NCBI RefSeq assembly: GCF_040183065.1
Contig: NC_091119.1
Coordinates: 67,431,892 to 67,495,891 of the forward strand
Source of the DNA: Periplaneta americana
Lineage: Eukaryota; Arthropoda; Insecta; Blattodea; Blattidae
Direction: 5' to 3'
DNA: 64,000 nucleotides
The stretch's first letter is position 1. Each line of letters begins with the position of its first letter. Made by a program: the position numbers and the translations under genes. Below are positions 21,825-33,265 of the stretch, piece after piece. A model generated the notes under the pieces. It saw only the letters and a program-made list of their open reading frames with translations. It was not told where the DNA came from and did no database searches.

Positions 21825-23314
21825 ATGCCGAAATTCGGTGTTCCTTTACCCAGTAAATTGCAAAGTTACGTTAATACTTTTGGATCTGACGTATTTTGTA
21901 CTGATGGTAAAGTACTTACATGCAATATATGTGAGCAGTCAGTGAACTACGAAAAGAAATATTTCATATCGCAACATATCAATACAACCAAACACAAAAA
22001 TGCACTTTTCAAGGGTACTAGGAAGAAGATTTCTTTGCTTCTAACAGTAATTGCAACATTGAGTCGAAAATCTCAATTTGCATTCGACTTATGTAAAGCT
22101 TTCCTTGCTGCCGAAATCCCTTTGTGGACATTACAGAATCCTACATTAAGACAGTTTTTGGAGAAGTATACGAACGAATCTGTGCCTAGCGAGTTAAGTT
22201 TGCGAAAATGTTACTGAAGCGAATGTTGCAATGGAAATCATTAAAGATAAATTAAAAATTAGAAGATCTGGATTTTTATCAACGAGTAACCTGATCTTAT
22301 GGGTCGTTTCATTGCCAATGTCATTGTTGGGCCATTAAGTCCTTCAGAAGATGAATCAATGAAACCATTCCTGCTTACAACAGAGTGTCTCGAGAAGGTT
22401 AACAATTCAACCAACTATCGCGCAGTTATTCACCAATTCATTACAGTTACTGTGGCCTGAAGAAATTCAATATGACAACGTGTTACTTTTCATCAGTGAC
22501 GCTGCACCATACATGAAAAAGGCTGGAATAACTTTAAAAGTGCTATTTCCAAACATGCTTCATGTGACCTGCGTAGCACATGGCTTTCACAGAGTGTCAG
22601 AAGAGATACGATGCTTGTTTCTGGATGTCGATAATTTGATTTCCAGTATTAAGAAGATCTTTCTGAAAGTCCCATCAAGAATTGACATTTAAATCTATTG
22701 CATCAAATATACCTCGGCCCCCCCCCCCCAAATCTATCATAACGAGATGAGGGACATGGATCTCAGCGGCACTTTACTACACTTCAAATTTCCTGACTAT
22801 AATTGAGGTGATGAACGCTCTGGAGGATGAAGCATCTTCAATTGTAGCAGCCAAGAAACTTCTCAATTCTTCGGAATTGAAAAATTATTTAACTTTCATT
22901 GCGGCCGAGTTTGGTTTCCTGCCACAAGTGATCTGCCAGCTTCAAGAAAGAGGGCAGCCTTTGACGAAGTCAGTGAAAATTGTGGATGATGCAGTGCAAA
23001 GAATTGACAGTGTACCAGGGAAACGGGGTTCATTAGTTAGGGAAAAGTGTAAAAATGTGTTTTCGAAAAATTGTGATCTTGATAAACTTAGAAACATTTC
23101 AAAAATTCTACAAGGTAACAATTCTATTGCAGTTGAAATGGATCCTACAATGATGCTATGTTTTAGATTTGTTCCAATAATCTCTATCGAAGTTGAGAGG
23201 TCATTTCCTCATATGAAATATGTGTTATCTGACAGGAGACTCAACATGTCCCCAGAGAACTTAAAAAAAGCATTTGGTTGTCGTGTGCAAAGAATAAGGC
23301 ATTGCAATACATAG
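21825..23314 (+). pseudogene. hAT transposase pseudogene (CGGBP1-like group)
   Basis: Three reading-frame pieces. The first (21825-22217) begins MPKFGVPLPSKLQSYVNTFG and has a BED/CGGBP1-like zinc finger, CNICEQSV with a later H-x-x-T-x-x-H segment (QHINTTKHKNA). The second (about 22450-22692) has LLFISDAAPYMKKAG, the conserved region around the second catalytic Asp, and MLHVTCVAHGFHR. The third (22808-23314) ends with VERSFPHMKYVLSDRRLNMS, the hAT C-terminal dimerisation segment. Stops at about 22217 and 22692, frame changes and a C-run at about 22719-22729 break it. CGGBP1 is a domesticated relative of such transposases; that link is established knowledge, and its application here is by remembered similarity. 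Confidence 0.85.
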
Positions 23315-23418
23315 GCATTTTAAAAGCATTTTCATTTTTATGTCAAGTACAACATTAGCATTTTTCATTGATTAAAGTTCACATTAACACTTCGTTTGTT
23401 AAAGACAAATTACTTAGT

Positions 23419-23587
23419 CACACGTTAAGTGTTAACATTTTTAAGAAAGGTATATACCTTCGACAGACCACCAGTCATCACCAGTAGTTCAGGAGACACT
23501 GATGAAGACGTAACATCACGTCGAAACGGGCCATCTGTCGAAGGTATATACCTTTTTTTTTTTAATTTTGACACTTTTTAACGTGTG
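23419..23587. repeat. Fold-back inside the hAT element
   Basis: Arms about 23419-23479 and 23534-23587. The inner 19 bp (GGTATATACCTTCGACAGA and its complement) pair perfectly. The outer parts (CACACGTTAA...) pair with indels. The loop holds the hammerhead-like core described separately. Confidence 0.88.
23460..23552 (+). ncRNA. Hammerhead-ribozyme-like motif (candidate)
   Basis: CTGATGA at 23499-23505, then A, then GACGT-AACATC-ACGTC (a perfect 5-bp stem-loop), then GAAAC at 23523-23527. This is the CUGAUGA - stem II - GAAA order of the hammerhead core. Upstream, CCAGTC (23471-23476) supplies a possible G-U-C cleavage triplet, and the perfect 19-bp outer arms could extend stem III. Against activity: one extra A between CUGAUGA and stem II, an A:G mismatch next to the GAAAC pairing, and no obvious stem I. 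It may be a decayed or divergent copy. Confidence 0.45.
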
Positions 23588-23727
23588 ATTATGTAATTTT
23601 ATGTTTTTAACTAGCATTTTGTTTAAAACTTTAAAGTTCTTGAAAATATGACGATCGAGCTATTGAATAGTGTAATCTAGTAAATAAATGGGTCTAGTGC
23701 AAGGTTTTTGTAATTTCCTTTTACTGG

Positions 23728-23819
23728 TATTTTAGCTATTTATAATGCCTTTTTGCCTGCCTATTTTAGCTATTTATGATACCTTTTTGCCTGCCTATTT
23801 TAATGATTCATAACGCCTA
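23728..23819. repeat. 34-bp tandem repeat, 2.7 copies
   Basis: Units at 23728, 23762 and 23796 (partial) begin TATTTTAGCTATTTATRATR and end in TTTTTGCCTGCC. They sit just inside the right TIR of the hAT element, so are likely subterminal repeats. Confidence 0.88.
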
Positions 23820-24146
23820 AACTTCCGGTCTCTGCTTATCACCTATTCAAAACCCACACTCTGGTTAAAATCATAGCTCTTTTAGATACATGAAATGATA
23901 ATTTAGACTTAGCTCTTTTCCAGATGACCTACACAATGTATATTTTTCTCTAAAGACCTTGTGAGAAAAGCTTATATAAGCAATATATATCACAGTAGCA
24001 TAGTCTGAAGTTGATTTATATATTTGTTTAAATAATTTTAACAACAAATTACAAACGTTATACAGTTTTTATTGAATATCTCGAAAACTTGGTTTTGGCA
24101 CTTAGCTCCTTTAGCTTTTCTACTCTTCGTTTCTTATTATATTATA

Positions 24147-25610
24147 CAGGGTGTTTAAAAAAACGGGGCATAATTTCAGGTATGTATTACCCACATGTAG
24201 ACAATCAAAATATTTCATTATAACATGTGTCCTTCACAACATTGAAATTCACCGGAACATTTTTCTTTCCGCAGGTCGTTGTCATTACAGAAGATGTTCA
24301 AAATGTCCACCTCCTGCTTGAATACAGACCTCACATCGATGTCTCTTTGACCTGCGAACACGATCCCAAACTCCAGGAGTATTGCGTATGTCCTCAGAAC
24401 ATGCCACAATTCGATTCCGAAGGGATTCCAAATCAGGCACCGGAGACGAATAAACCAATGATTTTAAATGGCCCCGCAAGTAGAAATCGAGAGGGTTCAG
24501 ATCAGGTGAGCGTGGAGGCCAAGCAATTGGGCCACCTCTACCTATCCATTGATCAGGAAACCTTCGATCCAAGTACAGGCGAGCCGTACTACTGAAGTGA
24601 AGTGTGCAGGAGCGCCATCATGCAAGAAGTGAATGTGTTGACGATTGATCAGTGGAGTGTCTTCTAAAACATGAGGTATGGTGTTTTCCAGGAAGTTTGT
24701 GTACGCCTGCCCCATAAGTCTGTTTACAAGTACATGGGGTCCAAGTAATCGATCACCAATGATACCGGCCCACATGTTGAGGGAGAACCGCACCTGGTGA
24801 TGAGATGGAACAGTTGCACGTGGGTTTTCATACGCCCATACATGCTGATTGTGGAAATTAGTTATGCCATCTCGTGTGAACTGTGCTTCATCTGTAAATA
24901 ATACTAAGGCAGGAAAGTTCGGATTTACACCACACTGCTGCAAGAACCACTGACAGAACCTAACTTGTGCAGGGTAATCTGCTGGTGACAGGGCCTGTAC
25001 ACGTTGCAAATGATAAGGATACAATTGATATTCTTTCAACAGTCTCCAGACAGTCATATGAGAACATTGACTTACAAAGCTACCCTTCGTGTGCTGATAG
25101 AAGGAGTCATGTTCACAGCCTCCAGAATCTCCTCCTGTACTTCTGGAGTTGTAGATCTTGGTCGTTCCCTTCCCAAACCAGGAGAGTTAAATTTTCCATA
25201 CTCGCACAGATGGTAATGGAGACGTACAAATGTCTTCCGATCTGGACATTGTCGCTGTGGGTACCTCTCCTGGTACAAATGACGAGCCAGCGCAGCATTG
25301 CCGTCCGCCTTACCGTACATGAAGTGTATCTCTGCCAGCTCTTGATTTGAATACATGTCGCACAGTCTAACGCCTACACAACACTGAATGTAACCTTCGC
25401 CTCGGAATGAACTGTCAGAGTGCCCTCTTAATATCTCCTCTGATGGCAACGACCTGCGGAAAGAAAAACGTTCTGGTGAATTTCAATGTTGTGAAGGCCA
25501 TAACTCGGAAATGAAGCATTTCCGGACACATGTTGTAATGAACTATTTTGATTGTCTACATGTGGGAAATACATATCTGAAATTATGCCCCGTATTTTTG
25601 AAAAACTCTG
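24147..25610 (-). mobile_element. Tc1/mariner-like element, TA target site
   Basis: 1,464-bp element with long inverted repeats of roughly 85 bp. The ends are CAGGGTGTTTAAAAAAACGG and, inverted, CAGAGTTTTTCAAAAATACG, and both continue into GGGCATAATTTCAG and CCCACATGTAGACAATCAAA. TA flanks both ends (24145-24146 and 25611-25612). It contains a broken transposase on the minus strand. Confidence 0.93.
24285..25449 (-). pseudogene. Tc1/mariner-superfamily transposase pseudogene
   Basis: Order on the minus strand: a helix-turn-helix type N-terminus (25449-25072, with SNQELAEIHFMYGKADGNA and RRVAL), the catalytic core (25057-24542), and the C-terminus (24572-24285). The acidic triad is visible: LFTDEAQF, HFLHDGAPAHF and RSPDLNPLDFYLRG. 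The spacing between the second and third Asp is near 40, more than the 34 of mariner. That suggests a DD41D-like group (inference, the junction is frameshifted). The three pieces lie in three frames, so at least two frameshifts inactivate it. Confidence 0.88.
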
Positions 25611-25694
25611 TATAATTGTCTGCTATATTTGCCAGTTTCACAGACCGGTATATTGTATTATGTAGTAGATCGTCAATTTCAATATTGTTGTAAG

Positions 25695-26504
25695 CATAGG
25701 CGGAGTCGTGGGGGGGGGGGGAGTACTGGCCCCCACCCAAACTTGTCTGAACTTTTTTTCTATTAACGTTGGAAAATATTGAATTCAAAAGATTTTTTTG
25801 CTTTTGTTTATTAAGTTTCTGTGCTTAAATTGATGAATTAATGTTTTCAGATCATGTGTTTGGACTTTAATATTTATTTTAAATTTCTAAATGTATCACA
25901 ATTTCTACACCTCATTTGAGGAATGGAAACACTATAATGTTTTTTCGTTAACAGCCAGTACTCATGAGTTAGAACTCTGCAGATGTTCAGGTCGCCACTT
26001 GGAGAAAAATGAATACGGTAACATACTGCACAACAATGCAGACAAAAGAAAAGTGATCCCGATATAATGTGTAAACTTAAAGACAAGATTAAATAAAATA
26101 ATTAGAGTTTACATTTCATATGATATCTTCAGGACATAAAGAAGTTCCTCTTAGCACTGTTCCATACGGTAGTTTTATTGATGTATGCATGTGTTTCTGT
26201 ACGAGAGAGAAAAAGAGGGAGATTGTTTTAAGTTATGCCCTATTATAATTTGTAGTAGATCTATAATTCAAGTCCTATACAACTTGGTCCGAAACATCGC
26301 GGATGTGGATGTAACACTGTAAGAAACATGCCCCTGAAAATACCTTTATTAAAATAATAATAATATTCTGATAAACTGTACCATGGTCAAGCTATAACAG
26401 GGGAAGAAGGTAAATGATGTCCCCCATAACCCCGTTACATGGGGATTCTATGGTTTTGTTTTGCCCCGCCCCTCCCCAAGGAAACGGTTCTCTCTCTGCC
26501 TATG
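25695..26504. mobile_element. Non-autonomous hAT element, 8-bp TSD
   Basis: 810-bp element. Left end CATAGGCGGAGTCGTGGGGG; right end inverted CATAGGCAGAGAGAGAACCG. The perfect TSD GTTGTAAG is at 25687-25694 and 26505-26512. There is a G-rich left and C-rich right subterminal region and no coding remnant. It lies in the 5' part of the piggyBac remnant. Confidence 0.9.
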
Positions 26505-26564
26505 GTTGTAAGTATATTTTGTGTTTAATTTCTCTTCGGTAATTCGTTTTTATTATGTCCCACA

Positions 26565-26960
26565 GTTATTGCAAACATATCCCATCATGTCACTGATCCT
26601 AATTTTTGGAAAATAATGCAGCAATGGCTAAAAGATAAAGGTGAAGTTGGTGATGAAAATGAAGTAGGTGGATGTTCACATTTCGATGATTTTGCCCAAA
26701 CTGTGATTTTATCATCCGTAGTGCTAATCAGACTGAAACATCAGATACAGAGTCACATAACGAGCTGTTAGAAAGAGACATATAAATTTCTAATGAAGTT
26801 TCCAGATGAGAATAAAGATGAAATAGCCCCACCTCGTTCTTCTAATACTTCTCCAACAAATGACGTATATCTTGGAAAAGACAAGTTTGTATGGTACAGC
26901 CAACCCCAATGAAAAACCATAAAAACTTCCTCACACAATATTATTCGAGGTCTACCACAT
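26565..26960 (+). pseudogene. piggyBac-like transposase N-terminal remnant
   Basis: Broken frames encode an acidic Ser/Glu-rich stretch (ETSDTESHNELLERDI), then VYLGKDKFVWYSQP and SHNIIRGLPH. An acidic N-terminus followed by a GKD...W...P...NIIR block is the usual start of piggyBac transposases. The catalytic DDD domain is missing, so this is an internal deletion derivative. A T-rich tract and CCCACAG just upstream could be an old splice acceptor. Stops are frequent. Confidence 0.6.
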
Positions 26961-27219
26961 TTGATAAAGACTTCGGTAGTGCAGCTGCTCCTGTAGACAT
27001 CTGTAACCTGCTTCTGGTTAATTGATAAAAATAAATTATTTTGAATTAATTATTTTTAATTACATATATTGTAAAATATGTGTTTATTGATCAAATATAT
27101 TATCTTGAATTAAATACGTATAAATTACTCATGGGAACAATAACTAAATGTGCCCGGTCTCCTAGACAGATCTTTCTGTAAGTGTGATTTTAATCTATCT
27201 TCCGGGTTAAGGGTTAACT

Positions 27220-28490
27220 GAATGTACAGTTGGAGTCAGCGATTTTGGCAAGTGACCTCGATGGCAGGCGAGCCAAATGTTGTTCTGTTTGAACTGCATG
27301 AATGTGTTGCAATAACGCTGTCAGTCGTTGTTTATACACACCAGCAGCTCGTATCGCCATTATTATAAAACACACCACAGTACATTCCGATTCATAGGAG
27401 TGCTGTAAATAACTTTTGTTCGTAATAATTTTACAATTCGCCTCCCACATTTTTTAAATCAAAAGGGGGGAGGGACATAGTATAACCGGACCAAGAAATT
27501 ATTGCAAATGTTTATTACTTCATGAAACGACTGGCGAAAAAAGGTATGAATTGTGTCGAATTGTCTTCATTAATAACAAACATTCTTGAAGTACAAGAAT
27601 GAGTTGCGGAAGCAAGCAACAAAAATCGACACGTTCGATAAATAACCGAAAGAAGAGGTATGCTGAAATAAGAGATGAGATGAATAGTCTAATTCAATTT
27701 TATAAAGGAGCCTTTGTTTTACATTTAAGGGCAGCATGTCTGCTAGTTGAAAAAATAAATCAGCATATTTTGATCATTACCACCTCTCATTTTACATCCC
27801 TTAATGTTCGTATTTCGTAAAACTTCATCTTATCTTTTGACTAATGATTAACAGAAACCTACACACAAGGTTTAAGGTGATTAGTCAGTCAGTCTGTTGA
27901 TTATAGAATAGTTTTTATATAAATTTATATATATGTATGTTATACGAGTATGTAGATTGTCTTTATACTTTATAGTAACGAAGAAAAGATTATGCAGGGG
28001 CAACTGGAATTATTTTTAAAATTGTGTGCCGGGAACTGGTCCCTTTTCATACGCATGCACACACATAGTCTACTGCAGTTCTATAAAATTGGTTATATGT
28101 GCATTGTTTTTGGAGATGACTGTCCATCCGAGTCCACTAGGATAATCGGGAATGTATGTTTACTCTTATGTCTCACCCATTCCAGCTACAGTTTGCTTGC
28201 AACGAAGATAACAACCGACTTTGCAGCTATGAGTAATTCATTCTGGAGTTCTGATTAACAAAATCCATCTGCCGAAATCGATGGCGTCCACTATAGCCTG
28301 ATAACTAAAAGTATCAAAGGTCAAACTATATTTACAAAGATGCATTCATACGTCTGCATCTTTCTACAAGAGCAAAATTAAATCAACTCAAGTATGTTCC
28401 AATGTTTGTTGATTTTTTCCTTTGAGTTAGTTGATTATAAGTGATGCAGTTTCAATTTCTAAATTTGTATTTAAAAACTCCACAATATTC
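27220..28490. other. No recognised feature
   Basis: Short ORFs only. None shows a recognisable domain. Confidence 0.45.
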
Positions 28491-28499
28491 ATAACATAT

Positions 28500-29470
28500 A
28501 TAACCGGAATAAAATAGCAATTAAACAAGATGGTAAGCTATCATCTTGGACACCCATCAATACTGGTGTAAGACAAGGATGTGGATTATCACCCATTTTC
28601 TTTATTATTTATATGAACCGAATAATTAAAGAGTGGAAGCAAACTCGCCATGAATATATACAAATTAACAGACACCTTAAATTGGATTCAATTCTCTTTG
28701 CAGATGATTTGGTATTATTAGCACTATCAGAAGACGACCTCCAAAGGTTAATATATAATTTGCAGCAAGTAGCAGCCACATACAATATGGAAATTTCAAC
28801 AGATAAAACAAAAATTATGGCATTCTGTGGGAAATATCCAACACAAAGTCAAATTTGTCTCGATAATAAAATATTAGAAAGATGTAATAGTTTCCCATAT
28901 TTAGGTTACAATCTTTCCATTTTTCAAGAATTGAACATATCACAGAAAATTAATAAATACACAAGTGCTATGGGCATTATAAATAGTGTGATGAAACCAT
29001 CCTTGGTTCAGAAACACACCCGCATACGTCTCTACAACACATTGGCACGACTGATGCTCAGCTATGGCAGCGAAGCATGGACACTGAGGAAAGCAGATAA
29101 AAGCAGAATAACGGCTTGTGAAATGCGATTCATGAGAAGAACAGCGGGCTATACTAAATGAGATCTGAAAAGAAATTGTGAAATTTTAAAGGAACTAAAA
29201 ACTCAACCAGTTTTAGATTACATTGTTCAATATCAGTCTAATTGGAAACATCATTTGGAAAGAATGAGTAATAGTAGACTCCCAAAGGCAATTCATAATT
29301 ATGTACCACATGGCTAAAGATCTGTGGGTCGTCCTGCTAAGAGATGGCGTGAAAATTTTATGAGAGACTGTACAGGCCTTGTGGCCTAACACTTGTCAAG
29401 CAGAAGAAGAGAAGAAGTATTTAAAAACTCACTGCTGGATGCTGGACTTACCATTAGTACAACAGTCTAA
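28500..29470 (+). pseudogene. Non-LTR retrotransposon reverse transcriptase fragment
   Basis: Encodes GVRQGCGLSPIFFIIYMN (RT motif B), SILFADDLVLLALSEDDLQR (motif C with catalytic DD), YNMEISTDKTKIM, FPYLGYNLS, and the C-terminal ARLMLSYGSEAWTLRKADKS, SNWKHHLERMSNSRLPKA and GRPAKRWRENF. It is a different family from the LINEs at 1043 and 7106. The central 549 bases are open. Stops at 29161, about 29316 and about 29389 and the missing N-terminus mark it as dead. Confidence 0.85.
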
Positions 29471-29479
29471 GGGTTTGCA

Positions 29480-31455
29480 CACCTTTCTATCAGTGAAGTT
29501 ATAAGTCAGTCTCACATCAGTATGGATGGAATTGAAGAATGTGGTCCCAAAACGCGTTCAGTTCATTTTTATGAAAGGACTGGGCTAGTTTTTTTTATCC
29601 ACTGGTCTATGCACTGAGCTACTTTTCAAGTGACAGACACAATAACACAAACTTTTAGACAAGGATTGGCGTTGTTTTGGAAGAAAACAAGCTCAAAATA
29701 TAATGACAGGGGTCTCAAACATAATCACATATGGTATAGTAGTTGCATTCACTGTCCTCATCAGTCATTGCTGCACGTCTCTTCATCTAATTTACTCTAT
29801 TTATTGCCTGTTCTATGTAATAAATAAACTCAATATTATTTACAGAACGTATTATGTTTAACTATATTTTCATTTAACTCTTTTAGCGAAAATACTAAAC
29901 GGCAAACGAATGTATTTATAATATATCTAACACAACTCTGTACTTTACACTAACAAACATATTCTTCATACTTGTAACTACCTTACAGAAGGACTGGTAA
30001 ATATATAAAAGTTATATGCAAAATGTGTGCAGGTGTGCCATCTGAAATGTGACAACTTTGTCTCGTTGGATGTTGTATGAGTACCGTAATTATAGAGTCA
30101 TGTCTCTATTTCAAATGAAAATGTCTTTCCAATGCCGGACATTCTCCCACTTACAGGTGAAAAGACTCCAACTGTAACTAATGATTGTGACTAATTTTAA
30201 AACTCCAACTATATCTCATAGTAATAAATTCAAAGGTGTAGATAATGGAAGTAGTCGATACACAAATTTTCTCTGTTGTGCACTGTAAGTTAGTTCAGAG
30301 ATTCTTGCAACTGTGAAACTGGATTGAAATTCAGAATTACTAACTTGTTCGGGAGAAACAGTGAAGCAGTTCATAGTGCTCGTGGTAGACACAATGTTTT
30401 CGTCATTTTATTGTGCGCAAATTGATCGTCAAGTTTTATTTGTTATTGCTAATGGAGTGAAAAGTTTCTATGTTGAATATATCAAAGAACTATAAACGAT
30501 TTAAACAAGTCATCAAATCAATTAAGGCTGAAGATTAGCCCATTATGTTCAGTGTGTGAAATGACTAATGACATGGAAATATTGTATCATGTAATTGTCT
30601 CCATGTAGATGAAGCATAAGACAGACGGAGTGTGGAATATCGAGTTGTGATTGAAAGTGATTATTTCAGAACAGCCTAAAAAAAAAAAAAACTATGAAGC
30701 GGTTCTATCCCAGAGAAACCATAAGAACAAGAATTAAGGATTCTAATAACCACTGCCATTTAGATAATAATTATTGTGCAAATGATCGTGTGTCTGAGGT
30801 GGAGATTATGAACTACATGCCTGACGATGGACTGATAAAAAATATTCGTTCGTAAAAAATTAAAAGCTCAGCCATTTGTGTATAAAATTTAATTCACTGT
30901 AAAGGAATATGTACAAAAACAGCTGAAATGACACCAAAAATAAAGGATTTGTATTATCACTCTATACGTCCAATAAAAGAAATATGTTGTGAGTTTAAAT
31001 TCCTTTGGTCTTATATAAAAATTACTCAACAGTACAAAATACCTTTACTATTTCTTTTTTTTTCCCTTCCTTCCTTTAAAAGAGCATGCGACAAAATCTT
31101 ATGATCCTATTTATCTCCTAATATTTTTTTTGTAAATGTTTGTAGTGCTTTCATGATGTATTTGCTCTACTTTTCCAGCAGTAAAACCTTCATGGTAAGA
31201 CTGTCCTTTAAAAAAAAAAAAAAACTTTGTAAAATATCTGTCGCAATTCATTGTTCAGCAGCCGATCATTCAGGTGTCAAAGCCAACTCTGGATATTGTT
31301 AATGTTGTTAGCTTCATATCCATATCTTATGACAGGCATGCCAAAACCCTGCACATTGTGCAGTCGCTCACATTGTGCTATAGTCTCTGTGCGATGTGCA
31401 CTTTCTATTCCCCTATCTGGAGGGAGTGAATCGCCTTGGAGGGGAATGTGACAGG
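29480..31455. other. No recognised feature
   Basis: AT-rich, with poly-A runs near 30680 and 31210. No reading frame or element end could be supported. Confidence 0.45.
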
Positions 31456-31566
31456 GCTATAGGCACCGTGCAAGCTCCTCTGGTGGCGATTGTTGTTACT
31501 AACTGCGGGACAGCAGCGATAGAGTTGTGCTTGAAGCGTATGAATATACTTAACATCTCAGGTTAA

Positions 31567-33265
31567 ATGATTAGAAATATGGATGATCCTAAAAAGCGGA
31601 AAGGTAATGCAAATTGCTGTGTTCTTGAGTGTAGTAATGCTTATAGGAACACACCAACCGATATTGTTTTTATTCATTCCCAAAACAGAAAACTGAAGCG
31701 CAACGACGCTAATTGTGGATCCATGCAGTACGCAGACGAAAGTAAATAAGGCTACACTGCTTGTAATCATAGTATTATTATATACTAGGCCTGATATAAA
31801 AATAGAATGTATATAGTATTATGTTTATAAATAACCATTAAGTTAACAACGACAGGTATTTATCATTTAAATTTCAAAAAGTACATAATTACTGAGTTCT
31901 TTACATATATATTATGTATAATATTAGCAACAATAAATAATAATATACTTATTTTTAAATGTATTCATATCGATATTTAATTCTTGATTTCAAGTGCTGA
32001 TGGTTCACCTTGGAAACCAACACCCGCAGCAAGAATTTGCGGTATTCATTTTATTGGGAACGAGATCAGAACACCCCCAAAACTAGCATACCGTTCCCAG
32101 TATTTTTATAAAAGATTACAAGAAAAAGACTGCCTCATCTCAACTAGCTCCGGAAAGGTACGAAAGAGACGCATAAAGAAGAAGAAAAGATGAAAATTTA
32201 AGTTTTATGGAAGGCGAATGCTCAACAAGTGTTATTTCGAAAAATGAAGTAGCCATACAGGCAGAAGTAAATGAAACCATTCTTAGTGATTTTGTTTTTT
32301 CTTTCACAATTGAATTGTGTGAATTGTCTACTCAAGTGTCTATTCCATTACATGCTGAACTGGTCACATAAGAAATGTTATGACAAGCGTTCAGGAACAG
32401 ATGATATGTTTAATGAAATGAAAGGTTTCCGAGATTATTCTGCAATAAAATATGAGACAGAACTACCAGACATAATGGGAGTGACATTTGTGGTTTCGAA
32501 TGTATTGTTAAAATTGCTGCCAATTGAAACAATCATACCCATAGAATCATAATAAGAAATATTTCCAATTCTATCATTTAACCCAAAAATAGCTACCGTA
32601 GATAGTCGAAACGCCCCAAGATGTAGATCATATATATTATTTTTGCCATTTTTATTAGTGAATTTCACTTCGAAAGCTTTCGAAAAATTCTGTCCAAGAG
32701 TAAGATTAGTAAAGAAAATCATCTACTCATATTTTGCAATTAAAAGGAAAACTGGATTGTCGTATTCTGCTATGAGGGTGATGTTCGGAGTTAATTGTAC
32801 AATTATAATTATGATGTATTTTTACCGCCACTTTAATGTTGTTCACATCCAAAATGGTTACTGTAATTTTGGGTTTAGGCCTAGCAGAGAAAGTATTCAG
32901 GAAACAATGCCTGCAATATTGAAAAATGTAGAGTGACAATTAATTGTTCAGAAGTGGAACAGCCACCCAATGTGGATTAGATAGTGGCCTTCAAATCTAA
33001 ATGCTACCGAGGCAGATCGAGTGACACATTCATAACAACAGATTGCGGATTATTGACTTTATTAGAAGGTGTGATGAAGTCAGGTTTTCCCGGAATAATA
33101 ACAAACCTCTCCGATAAAGGAATCATTGTTGTTACTCCACCGTATCTGCACGATGGTAAATTAACAGCTGAAGAAGTCTAAACTACTTACAGCGTTGCCA
33201 GTGTTCGAATTCATGTTGAAAGGTGCATTCAGCGAATTAAAATATACAGCATAACATTTTACACA
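31567..33265 (+). pseudogene. THAP-domain DDE transposase pseudogene
   Basis: The first piece (31567-31749) has NCCVLECSNAYRNTPTD, the first two Cys of a C2CH THAP zinc finger. The second (about 31995-32193) has PWKPTPAARICGIHF, the C..H half, then a basic KRRIKKKKR tail. The AT-rich 245 bases between may be an intron, although the phase does not fit exactly. Later pieces (32271-32940) are broken. The last (about 32980-33265) has SKCYRGRSSDTFIT, SDKGI, LHDGKLTAEEV and RIHVERCIQRIK, matching the DDE_Tnp_4 pattern with an Asp in the DKG box. Many stops. Confidence 0.72.

Larger units (their letters stand above)
21268..23834 (+). mobile_element. hAT element with decayed transposase, 8-bp TSD
   Basis: 2,567-bp element. 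Left end CAGAGAACGGAACTTTGGC; right end inverted CAGAGACCGGAAGTTTAGGC. The perfect TSD CTTATCAC is at 21260-21267 and 23835-23842. It carries a broken transposase (21825-23314) and a later fold-back (23419-23587). A 34-bp tandem repeat lies next to the right end. Confidence 0.94.
19803..24128. mobile_element. Large TIR element with GAAGAG ends, superfamily uncertain
   Basis: Left end GAAGAGTGGAAAAGCTAAAG then GAGCTAAACGCCAAAA. Right end, inverted, GAAGAGTAGAAAAGCTAAAG then GAGCTAAGTGCCAAAA. TIR similarity extends over about 40 bp. Short subterminal repeats based on AAAGAGCTA occur near 19890-20000 and 23873-23920. No clear TSD. Without the nested hAT element (21268-23834) it is about 1.76 kb. 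The interior (20100-21260) shows only broken frames that I cannot assign. Confidence 0.72.
19626..27213 (+). mobile_element. piggyBac-like element split by nested insertions
   Basis: Left end TTAA|CCTTTAACCCGAAATA (TTAA at 19622-19625). Right end, read inverted, TTAA|CCCTTAACCCGGAAG (TTAA at 27214-27217). TTAA target sites and CCC-type termini are piggyBac hallmarks. Next to each end is an imperfect GTCT..GG palindrome. A piggyBac-like N-terminal coding remnant lies at 26565-26960, and the catalytic part is deleted. The span is inflated by three later insertions: 19803-24128, 24147-25610 and 25695-26504. The pairing of ends rests on short TIRs. Confidence 0.62.

Noticed and set aside
22719..22729. 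C-homopolymer as a programmed frameshift site
   Set aside because: It lies in a transposase pseudogene with other stops; simple decay or sequencing slippage is enough.
23499..23545. Type I hammerhead with GTC at 23538-23540 as cleavage site
   Set aside because: Stem I would need the bases before CTGATGA to pair with GAAGGTATA, and they do not. The type III-like arrangement fits the arms better, though imperfectly.
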